Assembly (NCBI GenBank): GCA_008921705.1
Contig: VFFE01007109.1
Coordinates: forward strand, 921,989-985,988
Direction: 5' to 3'
DNA from: Burhinus oedicnemus
Taxonomy: Eukaryota; Chordata; Aves; Charadriiformes; Burhinidae
DNA: 64,000 bases
Part shown: positions 1 through 13,738 of the stretch, piece by piece
Layout of the letters: each line of letters starts with the position of its first letter
How positions within the stretch are numbered: position 1 is the stretch's first letter
Notes under the pieces: generated by a model
Databases searched by the model: none
Seen by the model: only the letters and a program-made list of their open reading frames with translations
What the model was told of the DNA's origin: nothing
Position numbers and translations under genes: made by a program

Positions 1-2291
1 TTCTAAGTGTTTAAGTATATTAATTGCATGGATTTTAAGTACCATTAGGATTCATTCAATATTGTTATTCCAGAAAGCTGCCAGCTAGGATTAGGATCTT
101 TTGGAAACAAAATCTAATTTGCAGGGAAGATAATCATAACATTTTAATCTATCTCAATGTATTAAAAATGAAAGGAAAAAATCAGCTAATACTGTTTTTA
201 AACACTGGAGTCCTGGCCCGTGGCTTACAGAAATTAAAACCAATCCCTCCGTTGATGGCAGACTGTAGACCAGGCTGTAAGTGAACTGGGGCCCCTGTTG
301 GGGTAGTTCACTATGTACTACACATTTACTGCTGCATGGGAGGTGTGAGCTGATGCACCTTTTCATACCCTCACCACCTTGTCTGAGGCCCGTAAGAGAG
401 GGAGCAGATGCTGAGGTGGAAGCAGCCGGTGCATTGATTGCTTCTTTTAGAATTAGCGTTAAAGTGTATAATGTATAACATTTAAACCCCACCTCACAAA
501 ACACCCTCTGCTCCTGCACCTTTCGGTCAGCCACTAGCGTACTGCACAATGATAGAAAAGAAGGATTTTGCCTTAAGGCAACAGAACATTTATAATGATT
601 AATCTATGCTGCTCCTGCAAAGTCAAATCTTGCTCCTGTTTTTGAATGCGCTAGTTGTTTGCTTTTGAAAGTGCTACAAGGCAACATTAGGTCACTGGTG
701 CCAGATACCATATTTATAATTACATCTCAGAGTCAATTTATAAAACAATTTCTTAACACGTAAAAATTGTTGCTGTTAAGAGGAAAAATTTTGAAAGATA
801 GTTCTGCATATAGTCACTATGGAATTCATGGTATTTCCTCTGAAATTTAGGTTTGTTAACCCCAGGCTCCAAGCAATTTTTTCTAATTAATTACTGCTTC
901 CCTCCCTAATTTTCTCCAAAATTTTTGTTGTCACAATATGTCCAATTTTTTCCCTCAGATTATTTCACAGTATCACAATTAGCTTTAAAACAGCTATCGT
1001 TTTCCACTTAGAACTTGCTATGTTTTAGAACTGAACAAAACAATTTTTTCCTACTTTCAGATCTGTTGTAAAGCCTAATTAACATCTGTAAAGTACTTCA
1101 ATATCTTAGACAAATTAAGAGTAGGAAAAGATATGTTATCACTGCTCATGAATTTCTTCAGGAAGAATTGGGGGGGAGGGCGAGGGAGTCTTCTACCAAT
1201 TTCTTTCTGTTATTCCCTTTTAATAGAAACATTCTATGGCATAAAATTTGACAAAAAGAGTCATGGTTTTGTTGCTAAGAACTCTGACATGTATTGATTG
1301 AAACATCCCCTCTAGAGAGGGACGGGCATGCTGCAAGCGCTGCCTGAAAGAAGAAAGGAAAATTCCACTGAGAATTTAATCTGCCACTTACCATTGCTGA
1401 AACAACGGCTGAGAACACAGATCGCATTAACTAATCACACTGTTAACAGCTCTTTCCACATTAGTTTACACAATTTCTATCTGTGAGCTGTTGCTGTATC
1501 CATCTTAGTTTATGTTACAGATACGCCCTTCAGGACACGAGGATTTGTGTGATCCGAAGCTAAAGGAAACCTTTTTGTTAATGTCGGGACTTTGGGTAAG
1601 ACCTCTGAGCTCCAGATAACGACAGAACATGCACCTTGGCTGTCTTGAACCAGCAGCCACCAAGTCCTCATCTACAAAAATAAAAAGGGAAACCTCACAA
1701 AGGCAAAGTTTCAGGACTAATGTAATAATTATGTAATCTAGGGGTGCAAAACCAACGTCAACAAGTTTTTGTGCAGCGGAACTAGAGCATTTAATATAAC
1801 AGAAGTTTTAAACAGTCTGTGAAGACCTTCAGAAGACATATTTCATTCCATGTATATATGAGGGAAACGGAAGGAAGCAAACAAAACATGGGTGATTATA
1901 AGACACTTATCAACGTGAGAGAATACATGGAAGATAAACTTGACTGTAAATTCTAGTCAGCAAAAGAAGCATGTTTAGATTTGTGCAAAATGAAGGGAAG
2001 GGACTGACTGCAGTAGTGTCTGGCTTATGGCAAGCCTCACATCGTAAATGCTTTGGGTAAGTATCTGCTGACCAAACCCTGACTTGTTCAGGACTTTCCA
2101 GTAATTGTTATAAAGCAGATTTGCTTAGAAACAAAGTTTAATGTATTAGCTTTGGTCTACTTTAGAATCTGTAGCCTACATAAGAGATCCAGACATACCA
2201 AAGACCAGCTGAATATTACAATCTGCGCTCTCATGCCTACCTGAATGTGGATGACTCCCATTACCACAGATAAAAAAGCAAGTTCTAAATG
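1..2291. other. Intergenic AT-rich DNA, no gene seen
   Basis: No open frame here has codon structure or a family signature; the longest (131 codons, minus strand, 154-549) resembles nothing I recognise. The one notable feature is a G-rich run at 1170-1186 with four G tracts. I see no repeats of a recognised family before the CR1 fragment that follows. Confidence 0.6.
1170..1186 (+). other. Putative G-quadruplex tract
   Basis: A run of seven G, then A, GGG, CGA, GGG. The seven-G run can supply two G triplets, so four G-triplets with loops of 1, 1 and 3 bases fit the usual quadruplex pattern. Whether it folds is inference; no gene is adjacent. Confidence 0.4.
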
Positions 2292-2292
2292 G

Positions 2293-2699
2293 AGTTTATG
2301 AGGAAAAGCTTATGAGGAAGGGCTCAGGGACTTGGGTCTTTTTAGTCTGGAGAAGGCTCAGAGGGGATCTCCTCAATGCTTACAAATACTTAAAGGGAAG
2401 GTGCTGGCAGGATGGGACCAGTCTTTTTTCAGTGATGCCCAGTGATAGGACAAGAGATAACGGGCACAAACTCGAACATAGGAAGTTCCATCTAAACATG
2501 AGGAGGAACTTCTTTCCTTTGAGGGTGGCAGAGCACTGGAACAGGCTGCCCAGAGAGGTGGTGGGGTCTCCGACTCTGGAGACATTCAGAACCTGCCTGG
2601 ACACCGTCCTGTACAACCTGCTCTAGGTGACCCTGCTCTGGCAGGGGGGTTGGACTAGATGGTCTCCAGAGGTCCCTTCCAACCCTGGTGATTATGTGA
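2293..2699 (+). mobile_element. CR1 LINE, 3' fragment
   Basis: This is a 5'-truncated CR1 retrotransposon copy, the dominant LINE of bird genomes. The plus strand encodes the last ~100 residues of the CR1 reverse-transcriptase ORF (2312-2626), with the recognisable blocks [21 protein letters not shown] and [11 protein letters not shown], ending at a natural stop. A short 3' UTR follows, with the CR1 motif 'ggttggactagatg', then 'ccttccaaccctgg', ending in 'gattatgtga', a decayed form of the octamer-like CR1 tail. The frame is open but the start is truncated (the 'M' is internal), so this is a dead copy, not a gene. Family assignment is from memory of CR1 ends; subfamily not determined. Confidence 0.9.
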
Positions 2700-5600
2700 A
2701 AAGAGGTGAGAGGCTTAAGAAGATGAGGAGGCAACTCCTGGACCTATCAAAACTGTTGGTAAATTTTAGGAAGTAGAATAGGACAGCAGTTGAAGGAACA
2801 GTGACACTAATATAGCAACAATGCTTATATTTCATTGCAAACAGGTGGTGACCAACCTCAGCACACACAGAGTACATTAGCCACTATAACTTGATACAGC
2901 TCCTAAATGCAAATGGAGAGTATGAACCTACATGCACTGGCCAGGGCCTCTCTTCTAGACTCTAAATACAAACCAGAGGTAGTATTGCTGTAGGTGCTGC
3001 TGTATAAAGCATTTTACATCACAGATCATCAGTACAGCAAAACCCCCAGGCATTTACAGAGGAATACGACTAGTCTGTCTAAAAGAATATACAATCCAGC
3101 TGCCTCTGATAGCAGGATCTGGACTTGATATTGAGTTGCACTTCCTACATGCCAAGACCTCAGTCACTTGGTTATCCCTACACAGGTAGAGTGCGAGCTG
3201 CCTAAAAAGCCTGATAGAAAATGCATTTTCCTACCACCTACTTACTGCATTCTCAGGACTTCTGACAAGTTACCAGTCCTTTTCCTGACATCTCTATCTT
3301 TCAAATGCACATCAATTTGCTATCTATCCTAGAAAATTGGTGTTTTGCCACTCCTTCTTGGGCTAGCTTTTGGAAACACAACTGTAATTTATATACTTAA
3401 TCACTAGCTACCTTTTAAGTTTCCAGGCATATAATGGTTCTAATGCAATTACTTCTTAAAAACACCACATTAGTGACCACAACATATTTCATTCATTTCC
3501 ACATTTCTTATCTGGCTCACCACACCCATTTTTCTCCAAGTGCTTGCGCACTATCTGAATGCTTTTCTTGTATCGATCGTATTTAAGGCAACAATTTCAT
3601 TGTATTTCTGCAGGTCAACCCCAAGTCTTAATGACTGCACACCTTGCTGAGGGAGAGGTTTTCCACACACACTATGGGCAATACCAAATCTTTTTGAAGT
3701 CAGATACATGTTTACGTTTTCTCCAGCCAGCTGCATTTTTAATTTTTTTTTTTAGTTTACTTATTCTCCCACTCTCGAACTGGCATTTTATACGCTCGCC
3801 TCTTATAAAGCCTGGTTTTTCAGTTGCTGGACCTCTAAGTCATTGATTCTTTCTATCACCCAAGTTTTGCAGCGGTAGCTCCTCATCATCCAGCTGGCAT
3901 TGAGCCCCTTCGAGCCCCTCATGAGTTGGAGAATTTGACCCTGAAGAGGTCCTTCCATTTTTCTGCAGCTGACAACAGTTACTCTCTTTAATGAATCCTA
4001 GTTATAACTGACTTCTACTTCCTCATATTTTCACTATCAGAATAGGCCCTCACCAAGTTCTGCTCTTGCTTTCCTTTCCATCTATTTTCTCCTAAAGCGA
4101 GGCATGTGGATGCACCAATGTGAGCTTATCACAACTTAGCCCCCTCTGCCATCTTTCCACAGCTACATCAGCTACTTCCTCAGAGTCCTATCATTCCCTT
4201 CATTCTTCGACAAAATAACATGAACCAATTTGCTCTGGTATGTTCTAAGCATTCAGAACACAGTGTTTTATCACTTTCAAAAGAAAGCCATCTCATCCAG
4301 CCAGTCCACCAGCTGGGACTCTTCACGCAGTGTGACAGGGCTCACCATACCTCATGTATGCTCCAGTCCCTGCTAACTAATGACAGAATTTGAGCATTCA
4401 GCTCCCCCAAAATGAGAGTTTTAGTAGTCAGATTCAAACATCATAGAAGTCCTACCTGTGACTCTTAGAAACTGTTAGCTTTTGTTTGTCTACTTACATA
4501 GGCATGGAGTTGGAAGAGTAAGCCTGCCCTCTCCGGGTGCATGATGTTGACTCCCTCTAGGTATCATCTTCCCAACCCTTCCTGTAAACATTTATGCATT
4601 TCAAACATTTTTGTTCCCCCGTTGCCATCTCTGTGTCTTCTCACTGTATTGGAGCAGAACTGGTTTATTCCTCTGGATTTGTAAGCAATTTTTCAGCTTG
4701 TGAAAAGCTTCAAACAAAAGCTGCCATGTGAATTGTGTGATAATTGAGTTATCTCAGTTCTTTGTTCACACTTACCCCATTGGGTTAATGTGTAGCTCTA
4801 GCATGATGGATCTCTAATCCAAATAGTTGCCAGCAAACTAGTAAGTTGAGGCACATTAAAAATAATACTACTACAGGAACCTCCCACATTCTCCATAAAG
4901 AAGCATGTAAAATAGACAAAACCAAACAAATCTGCAAGCTCCAGTCAGTAACTACAGGCATCCCAGAGACAACACAGAACAGCATGAAATACATCAGGTA
5001 GTGGTTCACACCTTTTTTCCATAGACTCATGCCATAAGAAGGAACATGGAGTGTTCCTATAACCTTGGCGTTTAAAGACATGAGAATTACACATTGATAG
5101 AATTTGGGTGTCTGAACAGGCAGATATTCTTTCTAGAAATGTTTTGTTTTTCTGATGAGTTCTTTTTCCATTTATATTTTATTCTTGACCAATTTCACCA
5201 CTTTTTTTAATAAAATAACATTTTAAATAAAATCCTGTTGCTATTTGTTTCTGCCAATTTTGTTCTACTAAATTCAGTTTTGCCTGCAGCAGAATTTCAG
5301 TTCTGACTTATGACTTTCACTAGTAAGGCCAATTAAATCCTCATGATATCACTTTCGCTTAACCTAAACAGAATTAAGAGCTTCCCTCAAAGCAGATAGA
5401 TTTCTTCCAAGCCATATTTTAGGTGGCAGAGGAATGTAAAAAAAAAAAAAACCAACAAAAGAATCAAAAAAGCCCACAAACAAAAGCACTCAACCCCCGC
5501 CCAAAAAAAACCCTAAACCCCCCAAAAATAACAAAAACAAACATAAAACCCCAAACCCAAACAAAAACTAAGTTACAGATCAGAAAATATTCAGTATCAT

Positions 5601-8600
5601 TCAAATGCATTTGCAAGCACTGGCTATTTTAACAAAAGTCTCCCAGGAAGGGCTCAAAATGAATCTCAGAGGTACTGGGGATAGAATATCGTAAGCGTTG
5701 ATGAGATTTCAGCAAAGTAAAATGGAAAAATGGCCAAAGAGAGAAAAAATGATAATAACTTCTGATTTGCAGAGCATCCTAATCAGGACTGTCTGTTCTG
5801 TCTCCACAAGTAAAAAGGTGTCCTAAATTCTTACTATGAGTTCCTATTATCAACATCCTACCGCACTTAGCTGAACTCTTGTTTATACCATGACTTTCTC
5901 CACTACCAACAACCTATAGACACATATCACTAAAAACAGGAGGAACCATGCTAAATAGGACATTAGTCCTCTTATTTTTCTCACATTATCTTTGTGATCT
6001 GTCTGTAGCAGAGAGACCATATCTCCAGGAAAGCATATTGCCACTTGGCTGACACAACCCAAGCCATTTTCTTTTCATTTACCCTAATTTAGTCCATCTG
6101 GGGGCAATCCAAAGACACCTGACGCTGGTATTTGGGTACCAATTTTCAATCTGATCAGCCCTATATTAGGTTTTGGGATTCATCCAGTCTCTTTTCTCAG
6201 CAATAATACAGAAGGAACTGATGAGCACTTCAAACACTTGTGTTAGAGTCATGGACCTGAATGCTTGGGTACTATAAGAATAAAATAAAAGAATACCGAG
6301 GGTTTTTTAATTGAGAATGCATGGAAGCAGGCAAAATACCTGCTTGCGAATTGATGTTCTTCCTTCTCTTTAATTTCCCAATTATTGCAGGCTTTTCTAC
6401 AATGCTAACACTCTCTTGAAACAGCTCTTAAAAACAAACAAACCGACCCTATGCTTTTGCTGTCTTCAGAGTACACAAGCAGGACAGATCCCAAACCAAT
6501 GTGCAGAGGCAGACAAATCCTGTAAGGGCTCCCTCAGTGAAGAAAGGGTCAGGGGTGCTAAGGTAGCAAAATCGTGAGGAAGAAAAAGCAGACAAACACA
6601 GTTAGCAGAAGAGGAGAAGAAAATGCAATAAAAGAGATGGGACATGATCACTGCTAAAAGGAGGAATATCCTTTACATCTGGTTGCAGAAGGCCTCCTAT
6701 CAAGATGCCTATGGATGAAAGTTCGAGGAATGCACAGCCAGGTCCTACTTTGCCTCAGAGCAGCCTGCCCAAGAGCAATATTGTCCTCTAATGTCCAGAG
6801 GCTGATTTCTATGGGACTCCAGCTTCTGAAGTAACCTACAACCAGCACTGATCATTCCTGTTTCATGCCTGCTTCAGACACAGTGTGAAGAACACAGGAG
6901 CAATGTGGCAAGTTTCTTTCCCCAGCTATGAAAATCTCTCCTTGGGTGCTATTGGTAGTCTGGTATGGAGAAGCAGACTCACACCCTAAATTGCAACACA
7001 ACTGACGCAGTCTGGCCCAATATTTTCATAGTTTGAAACCCAGTTTACTCATGCTATTCAGTAAGACAATAAATGTTCCTCCTCCCATCTCTGTGACTTT
7101 CTTAAGTTCTGGATTCTCATGAGTCTCAAAGCTTGCAGTGAATGTGAGACCTGCCAGATGTGTCATATAGATCTTGTCCTGCCAGCTTCTCCACGTACAA
7201 TTCTGGAGAGTTCACTACAGCTGTAACTTCTGGGTAAGTAAAAGCTTATCTTCCTAGCACCAGGTTCTTCCATTTCACTCCAAATTAGAACTAGATTTTT
7301 GCTTGAATGGGCCTATAGAAATAAATGGGAAAACTAGAAAACAAAATACAGTTCTGTGAGAGAAAGAATGGCATGTTTTGGCTCTAAAAAAAATCAGAAC
7401 AAAGTAAACTGTTATGATTTCACGTTGCTCAGATACAAGGCAAATTACCAAGAATGTTGCTGATTCTGTGAATTGATAAATAGTTATTATATCACATAGC
7501 TACACTTTCCTGTATGGATTCCCTTTTCTTGGCTTAATGTAATTAAACCCGAACAGACATTGTTTCCAGTCAGCTTGCCCTAAAGTTGAAGTAAATCTCT
7601 TGTGGTTATAACCCTGTGTTCAAAGCTAAAAACCCAAACACTGCAAAAGAAATAATAGTTCTTGAAAAACATGAAGAATCTTGATGCCTATAAATAGTTT
7701 ATTGAAATATGAACAAAGACACGTACGTGGCATGTCACCTATACAGAGGTTTACAGGGTAGTGTCAATTCACTAAGATTTGTATGTGCTTATGTTTTAGA
7801 GTTACGTGCCACAACAGGAAGGTAGTAAGCATGTTTTACACCAATTGTTCAAAGCACTCTACACTCCTTCAGTGATAGAACACTGTTCCAGCTGGGCTGC
7901 GTCAGAGCTTCAGAAAACAGGTATCCAAATCCTTGCAAATTGGTCAGGAAAACACACTCTGGGCTGAATTTAAACTGTGAATGGCAGAAACACGTTGTTT
8001 TCCAGACTCTTCTGAAAATTGACCTTAATTATTAAATGTGTTCATAAATACAGCCTCATTCCCTGATGACCCGTTGGAAGCACATATATTTCATCCAGTA
8101 CATTTCTAAAAGGATTTCTATGTCTTTGTGATAGTATTTTGATTTTAGCAACATTTCAACATGTTGACATCACCCATTAGATGATTTCAACATCTAATGA
8201 TTGCTGACAGCGTAACACAGAGCGATCCTGACCCTGTATGCATGTTTCAGAGGAAAAAATTAAGCGCATCAGTCATTACAACCAGAATTGTCCTCCTAAG
8301 CCTAGTAGTCCAAGCTCCTGCTATAAGGGGCAACTACATCAAAAACACGGATCTGTACTTTGGAGAAAAAGATTGTGAATGACAATTATAACACGCAGCA
8401 TGCTTTTTTACATGTGCTTATGTAAGTGTACAGAGAATATAGGTAAGTATATACAGATCTGTTTACATGTGTATACATTTTTATGTTTCTTTGTAGGTAC
8501 ACTAAGAGAGGCTTTAGGAAACTGTCATTCACTTTCTATAAGTCATATTTTCTGAAGATCAAAGCATTCTAAATGCTGCTACTCTTTGATGTTAAAAACA

Positions 8601-11600
8601 TACCAATATAAACCTATTCAATAAAAACACTTGAAAGAAAAAAAGCCTGATAACCACGCTGTGATCCTCTGGTGGTTTGTTGTTCTCATCCCCGCAGTTA
8701 CATAGTTCACTGTTAATAAGCAAAGCCAGCACATTGCAATAAACCAAACATCACAGTAAACAAGCTAAAGTCATCTAAATGATGAACAAACGAACGTGTT
8801 CTTACTGTTCATTAAGGTTGCCTAGGAACTAGTTTTACTTTTTTTGAAAAACAGTCAATGTCTAGATAAACAACCCAGCCCCCAAAACGTGCAGTGAAAA
8901 CAGGTAACGTCTGAATGCTGTGAAACCGGAGTGTCAAAGGCAGACCCTGGCCTGGCCAGGCTGCCTGAGACTACTGAGATAATGACTCACAAATAGGGAT
9001 GTCAGTGTGCTTTGGCCAAGATTTAAATAAAGAAAGCAGCCACCTAAATTAGACTTTTAAATCATATGTAATCATACTGAGACATGTCCCGATTCTTTGG
9101 ACCATTAATAACCAAAATTAGCACTAGGTCTTCTAGACCTTCATGAACCGTGACAGAAAATGACTCCAAGGGGCTACTTAGCCCCACTAATTAACCTTGT
9201 CCCCCCACCCTCTGCCCCAGCAGTGCTCCACCTTGTTTTTTGTGCAGTGCCACAATGTTTTCCTGCGCCCTCCACCCTCTGTGACATGTAGTGGAGGGGC
9301 AGAGAGAAAAAGTACAGCAGAAGTGTCTTTTCCCCCAGTCACAGCCCCGCAACACAGAGCTGTTGCGGATAAGAGAGGGGAGGTCCTGCTACGTGGGCAG
9401 GTCCAGGAGCTGGAGGCTCCTGCCCCAGCCTGTTCGCCCAGGTGCTCTTCCAGCTCCACAACGCATGCTGAACGTGTAAATCTGTGAATCTCTGATGGAT
9501 TTTATGCTTTGAAACTTTGGACCAAACTCAAAGTTCTGGCTACAATGCAAACACTCCAAACTGGTGGAGTGTGTGAAAACTGCAAGTTGATCTAGATTCA
9601 CAGTTTTTGGAAAAATAAATTTGTAGACACCAATACAACATACTGAGAAGTTGGCTTTTGTATTGCAGCAAGGATACTTGTCAAGCTATTCACGGGAGTC
9701 AGGAAAGTACAAAGGACCTTTAAAAAAGATATTATTGATCCAAGGTGATTATTCAAATTTCATATTTTTATGCTACAGTCATATGCTATTTAAACAAATC
9801 AAATATTTCACATGCACTGAAACACTAAAAGAGAAATTCACATTAGTGATCTTTGTACAATGATAGAATCATTCTGATCAGGTAAGCTGCTCCAGTGAAG
9901 CAATGATGTGTTTTTAAAAGTATAAATATTATTTTGTTTTCATACTGTCCTAAATAACATATCATACTATTGTGGATTATGTTTACAACAACACGTATAA
10001 GATTTTGTACTATCACCTTTCAAATCAATCCAGTCATGCTAGACCAGTCTTTTCCAAACTTTTCCCTTCACAAGAAAGACCAACCATTTGCTCCAGTTCA
10101 GGACAAACACCCATTTTGGAAAGAATTCCTGCAAAATGGTAGCTCTCATTTTCTAGCCATTTACACATGTTTGCATGGGGTATTAATTGCCTCCATTTTT
10201 GCTCTGCCAGGACATTATGCTTAGTCCACATAGAGGTGTAAGTAGTGACATAAGGCAATGAAGAGTCAAGCTCTTTGGTTCTGTAGCTCATACTCACCTT
10301 TTCAGTAGCATACTGGGTACTTTGATTAGATTTTGATCGAAGTGACAGATTTGTGAGGAAGGGTTACTTCTACAGTAGATCAGATGCCACTCCATACTTG
10401 GAAACTTGCACCTATTTTTAACATTATCAAGCTGATGAGTATTGGAATTTAGCTGCTTTTTATCTTACTTCATAAAATGTTTGCTCTTATTTATAATAAC
10501 TTGATTAGAAAGTGCTGATTCTCAGCCCATAGGGGTTTGCAGATAGCACTGCTCTGGGGCTGAGACAGTAGGGGGTTTGAATTTTCACTCTGCCATAAGC
10601 TTCCTGAGGATCTCCAGCAAGTTACGGAGTGATTAAGTGGCCTAATTGCCCTGGGAGATGACAGTAATAGTACTTCTGCCCTGCCCATTTTCATCCCACA
10701 GAAATTGGGCAGGGTTAGGTTGATGACCGATATGTGCCTGGAACAACTGGGTGTTCAGCCACAACTACAATAATTATTATCCTCACTCTTAACTGCTCTG
10801 ATGAGGAGGGGGAAAATGATGGTTTTCTGTAGAGAAGCAAAAGAAGCTGCTTAATACCTCTGTGTTAAAAATACCATCTTTTACTCTCCTGTCGGTTTTG
10901 TTTCTTTTTCAGAAACAGCAAAACTCCCTTCTAACTAGAAAATAGTGTTTTCTCCAAGCAATTTGCACAGAGAGGAAAATCCATCTGTTTGTGCTTCTGT
11001 TTAGCTCAAAGAACATTGTAAGTAATGTTAAGAGGGTCTTATAGCTGTAATTCTTGGTAAATTTACAGAATTCCAGAAGTAAAAACTGACTTCTAAGTCC
11101 TTCCACAGTTAGGTTGGAGAAGAGACTTTTTCACTTAGTAATTATCCCTGATAACATGCACACTGTCCATTAAATTTTAATCACAATGATTAGGTTCAAC
11201 AAGAAGTAGAGGCTAGCTCAAACACCAATTTTTGTTTCGCCTTTTGTTCCAAAATATAAATGGTTTTTTATGAATACATACTGTATTTAAGTTTACCACA
11301 ATGGGAAGTCATGTTTGTTGTTTTGGGAAAAGACATTTTAAAAATTACTAATTACACATTAGTCCAAACCCATTTTTCGGAGATGATTAAGCAAAGCAAA
11401 CAACATCTTGCTTTACCATAACCACAGCCTTTTCCAGAAACTGATTATTTTATGATCAGTTAAAAATTAAATGGGATAGTTCTTGTGACCTACAAGAGCC
11501 TTAAATCATTAATGTGTCAACAGAAGGTGCCCAAAGCATCCTGTTCTACTGCACAATAAAAGAACCACATATACAGTAGTCACTAATTTTATAACTTAGA

Positions 11601-13570
11601 TTCCTCCATTTCAGTATTTAATATGCTCCTTTCAAATTTTAACTCGGTTGTACCCTGGACATAGTTTTTACATAAAGTTTGCCTCAGATGAGATGAGTTT
11701 ACTCAAAGGAAGAGTAAACAAAGGGCTACAATGTGTTCTCCCACTAACAGTACTCAATTCAGGTCACACGTAGTATCACATATTGAGAACAAATCACACA
11801 GCCTCTCCAAACACACTTCGCCACCATCATCACTGCTTCCAGCTCTAAGGAACTTAAACATAATTCCTTTTACAGGAATACTTTCTTGGCTTAAATTCTG
11901 CCTTTGTATCACTTAAAACATAAATGATGCCACTAGCGTGGCATTGTGTGGAGATCAGAGCTGAATCTGGCACAGGCATGACAGTAAGTCATAGAAATGG
12001 GAGCCAAACTTCACAGACTTTTGGATCACAGCCACATACAGTGTTCGCTGTCTTGTGCTGAGTTTTGTAAAAATATTCTTTTGAATGGCATGATCTGTGT
12101 AATATTTTATTTAACAGCATGTATCATTTTAGAAAACACATTTAAAATATAACATTTTGCTGCCAGTTCCCAGAAAGAACATGGCCACGACCATGCAGAA
12201 CACATAAATGTCCCCAGGCCAGGTTTAAATGGCAAAACCAAGCTAAATGATATATGTGCCTGTGATGAAACACTATTAAAAAGTAAAGCCTGTAAGTCTG
12301 AGGAAAAAAGGCTGATTTCCAAAAGCATAGCAACAAGTTTGATAAATAAAGGACCCCAAATACGTGCCTCCTCACAAACAACGTACTCTTACTCCAGCCT
12401 GACATTTCTCAGAGGCACTCAAAAGATGGCTCTTCTTGGCTCTCCCTGCCCCAGTCTGGTGAAAGGCAGCATGAGCAGAATAAAAGGTTCCTTATCACGA
12501 GTGCTCTTCAGTCATTTAAACAAACACCAGGTTTTTGACATGAACAAGAAAGACAAATGAGGAAGGTAAAGAAAAGGAAGGATACACAGGAAGGAAACAC
12601 ATCATGCAGTTAAAAAACCTCTCATTCCTGTCTGCTTTAATATTAAACTGGAATCATTAAACAATGATTCCAGCAAACCAGGGTCTACTTTACATCCAGT
12701 TTGGACACAGATATTTTGCCCACATGGGAAGACAGGTTTCTGCTTTTTGGAACTGCCAGTCCTGCAGCAGCTCCTGTGACTACGCAGGTGGAGCAGCACA
12801 CGAGCAGCAAATCCAGCCTCCCTGCATTTTCTCTCCACGTCCCACAACACCTGGCCTGGAGGTGAGAGTGCACCGCACCAATCGCAACTACACCAGCTAA
12901 AAGGGAAGGCATGGAAATGATGCAAGAGTGTAGTAAATGTTCATTGAATAATACTGTATTTCAACATTGCCATCTGGGATTTTTCAAGCAAATGAGCTTA
13001 ATGTCACGAACTGTTAAGAAAGTCTTCAGAAGAAGAGGAAATATTTCCCAAATTATTCTTCTTCCAGTTATTTTCCCAAAGAGCTGACTATGGCTCCTCA
13101 ACCCTGTGGACTGCAGAGCAGCGCAAGCGTGGTTCAGGGAGCCCAGCCCAGCCCCTGGATGCTGCCGTGTCAGCGCCTGGGCTCACCTGGCTCCGGTCTT
13201 GCTTCCCAGCAGTGCAGCACCCGGTACTTGCTGCTGCTGTGGAGATCCTTGCCTCAAAAATAGGCTGGTCTCTTGTCACCCACTTCCCAGGACAGTGAGA
13301 AAATGACATGGCTCTGTCACCTCTGCTTCCTACAGGTCCTCTCACTCCCCTGGGAGCCCCGATAACATCTACAGGGGGACATGAAGTTTGCACTGCAGCA
13401 GCTGGCCTCCTTCTGTGGCAGAAAGAGCTCTGGGAGAAGTGTCAAGGTTCTGCATTAATCCGGTGACCTGACAGTTTCATCAAGCATGGATTTACTCTAG
13501 GAATAAAGACGACTCTGAGTCTCCATCCCTCCTCTGCCCATAGAACCATCTAACACTACTTCCCCATTAG
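2700..13570. other. Intergenic DNA, no gene seen
   Basis: Nearly 11 kb of AT-rich sequence in which all open frames are short (about 100 codons or less) and lack domain signatures, signal peptides or flanking splice patterns that would link them. It holds an A/C-rich low-complexity tract (5438-5569) and a small perfect inverted repeat (arms 8175-8183 and 8191-8199). Nothing else could be supported. Confidence 0.55.
5438..5569. repeat. A/C-rich low-complexity tract
   Basis: Begins with 14 consecutive A, then about 115 bases made almost only of A and C in (CAAA)/(AACCC)-like units. It creates a spurious lysine-rich open frame. Low complexity is seen directly; origin unknown. Confidence 0.85.
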
Positions 13571-13738
13571 TACCGGCAGCTGCCCACGCAGGGCTGGATG
13601 CACTGCGCCCACTACATACCCGCTGGTCCGGTACAGTTTCGCTGCGATCCAGACCCGGAAGGCCGCCAGCCTGCTCTCGCTGGCCACCGGCACAGCAACC
13701 CCTACACTCCAACCCCATTACACGTCACATCCGCCACT
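13571..13738. promoter_or_regulatory. Small CpG-dense patch, possible regulatory element
   Basis: About 13 CpG dinucleotides occur within ~170 bases, against a surrounding sequence where CpG is rare. An ACGTCA half of a CRE-like site lies near the right edge (about 13731). It sits ~4.0 kb upstream of the inferred AGTR1 first exon. No TATA box or clear splice donor was seen. CpG retention suggests an unmethylated element in the germline; a role as enhancer or alternative promoter is inference. Confidence 0.35.

Noticed and set aside
5423..5632. Lysine/threonine/proline-rich 69-codon frame
   Set aside because: It is the translation of the A/C-rich low-complexity tract.
8175..8199. Perfect 9-bp inverted repeat CATTAGATG / CATCTAATG
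   Set aside because: About three such stems are expected by chance in 64 kb with loops up to a dozen bases.
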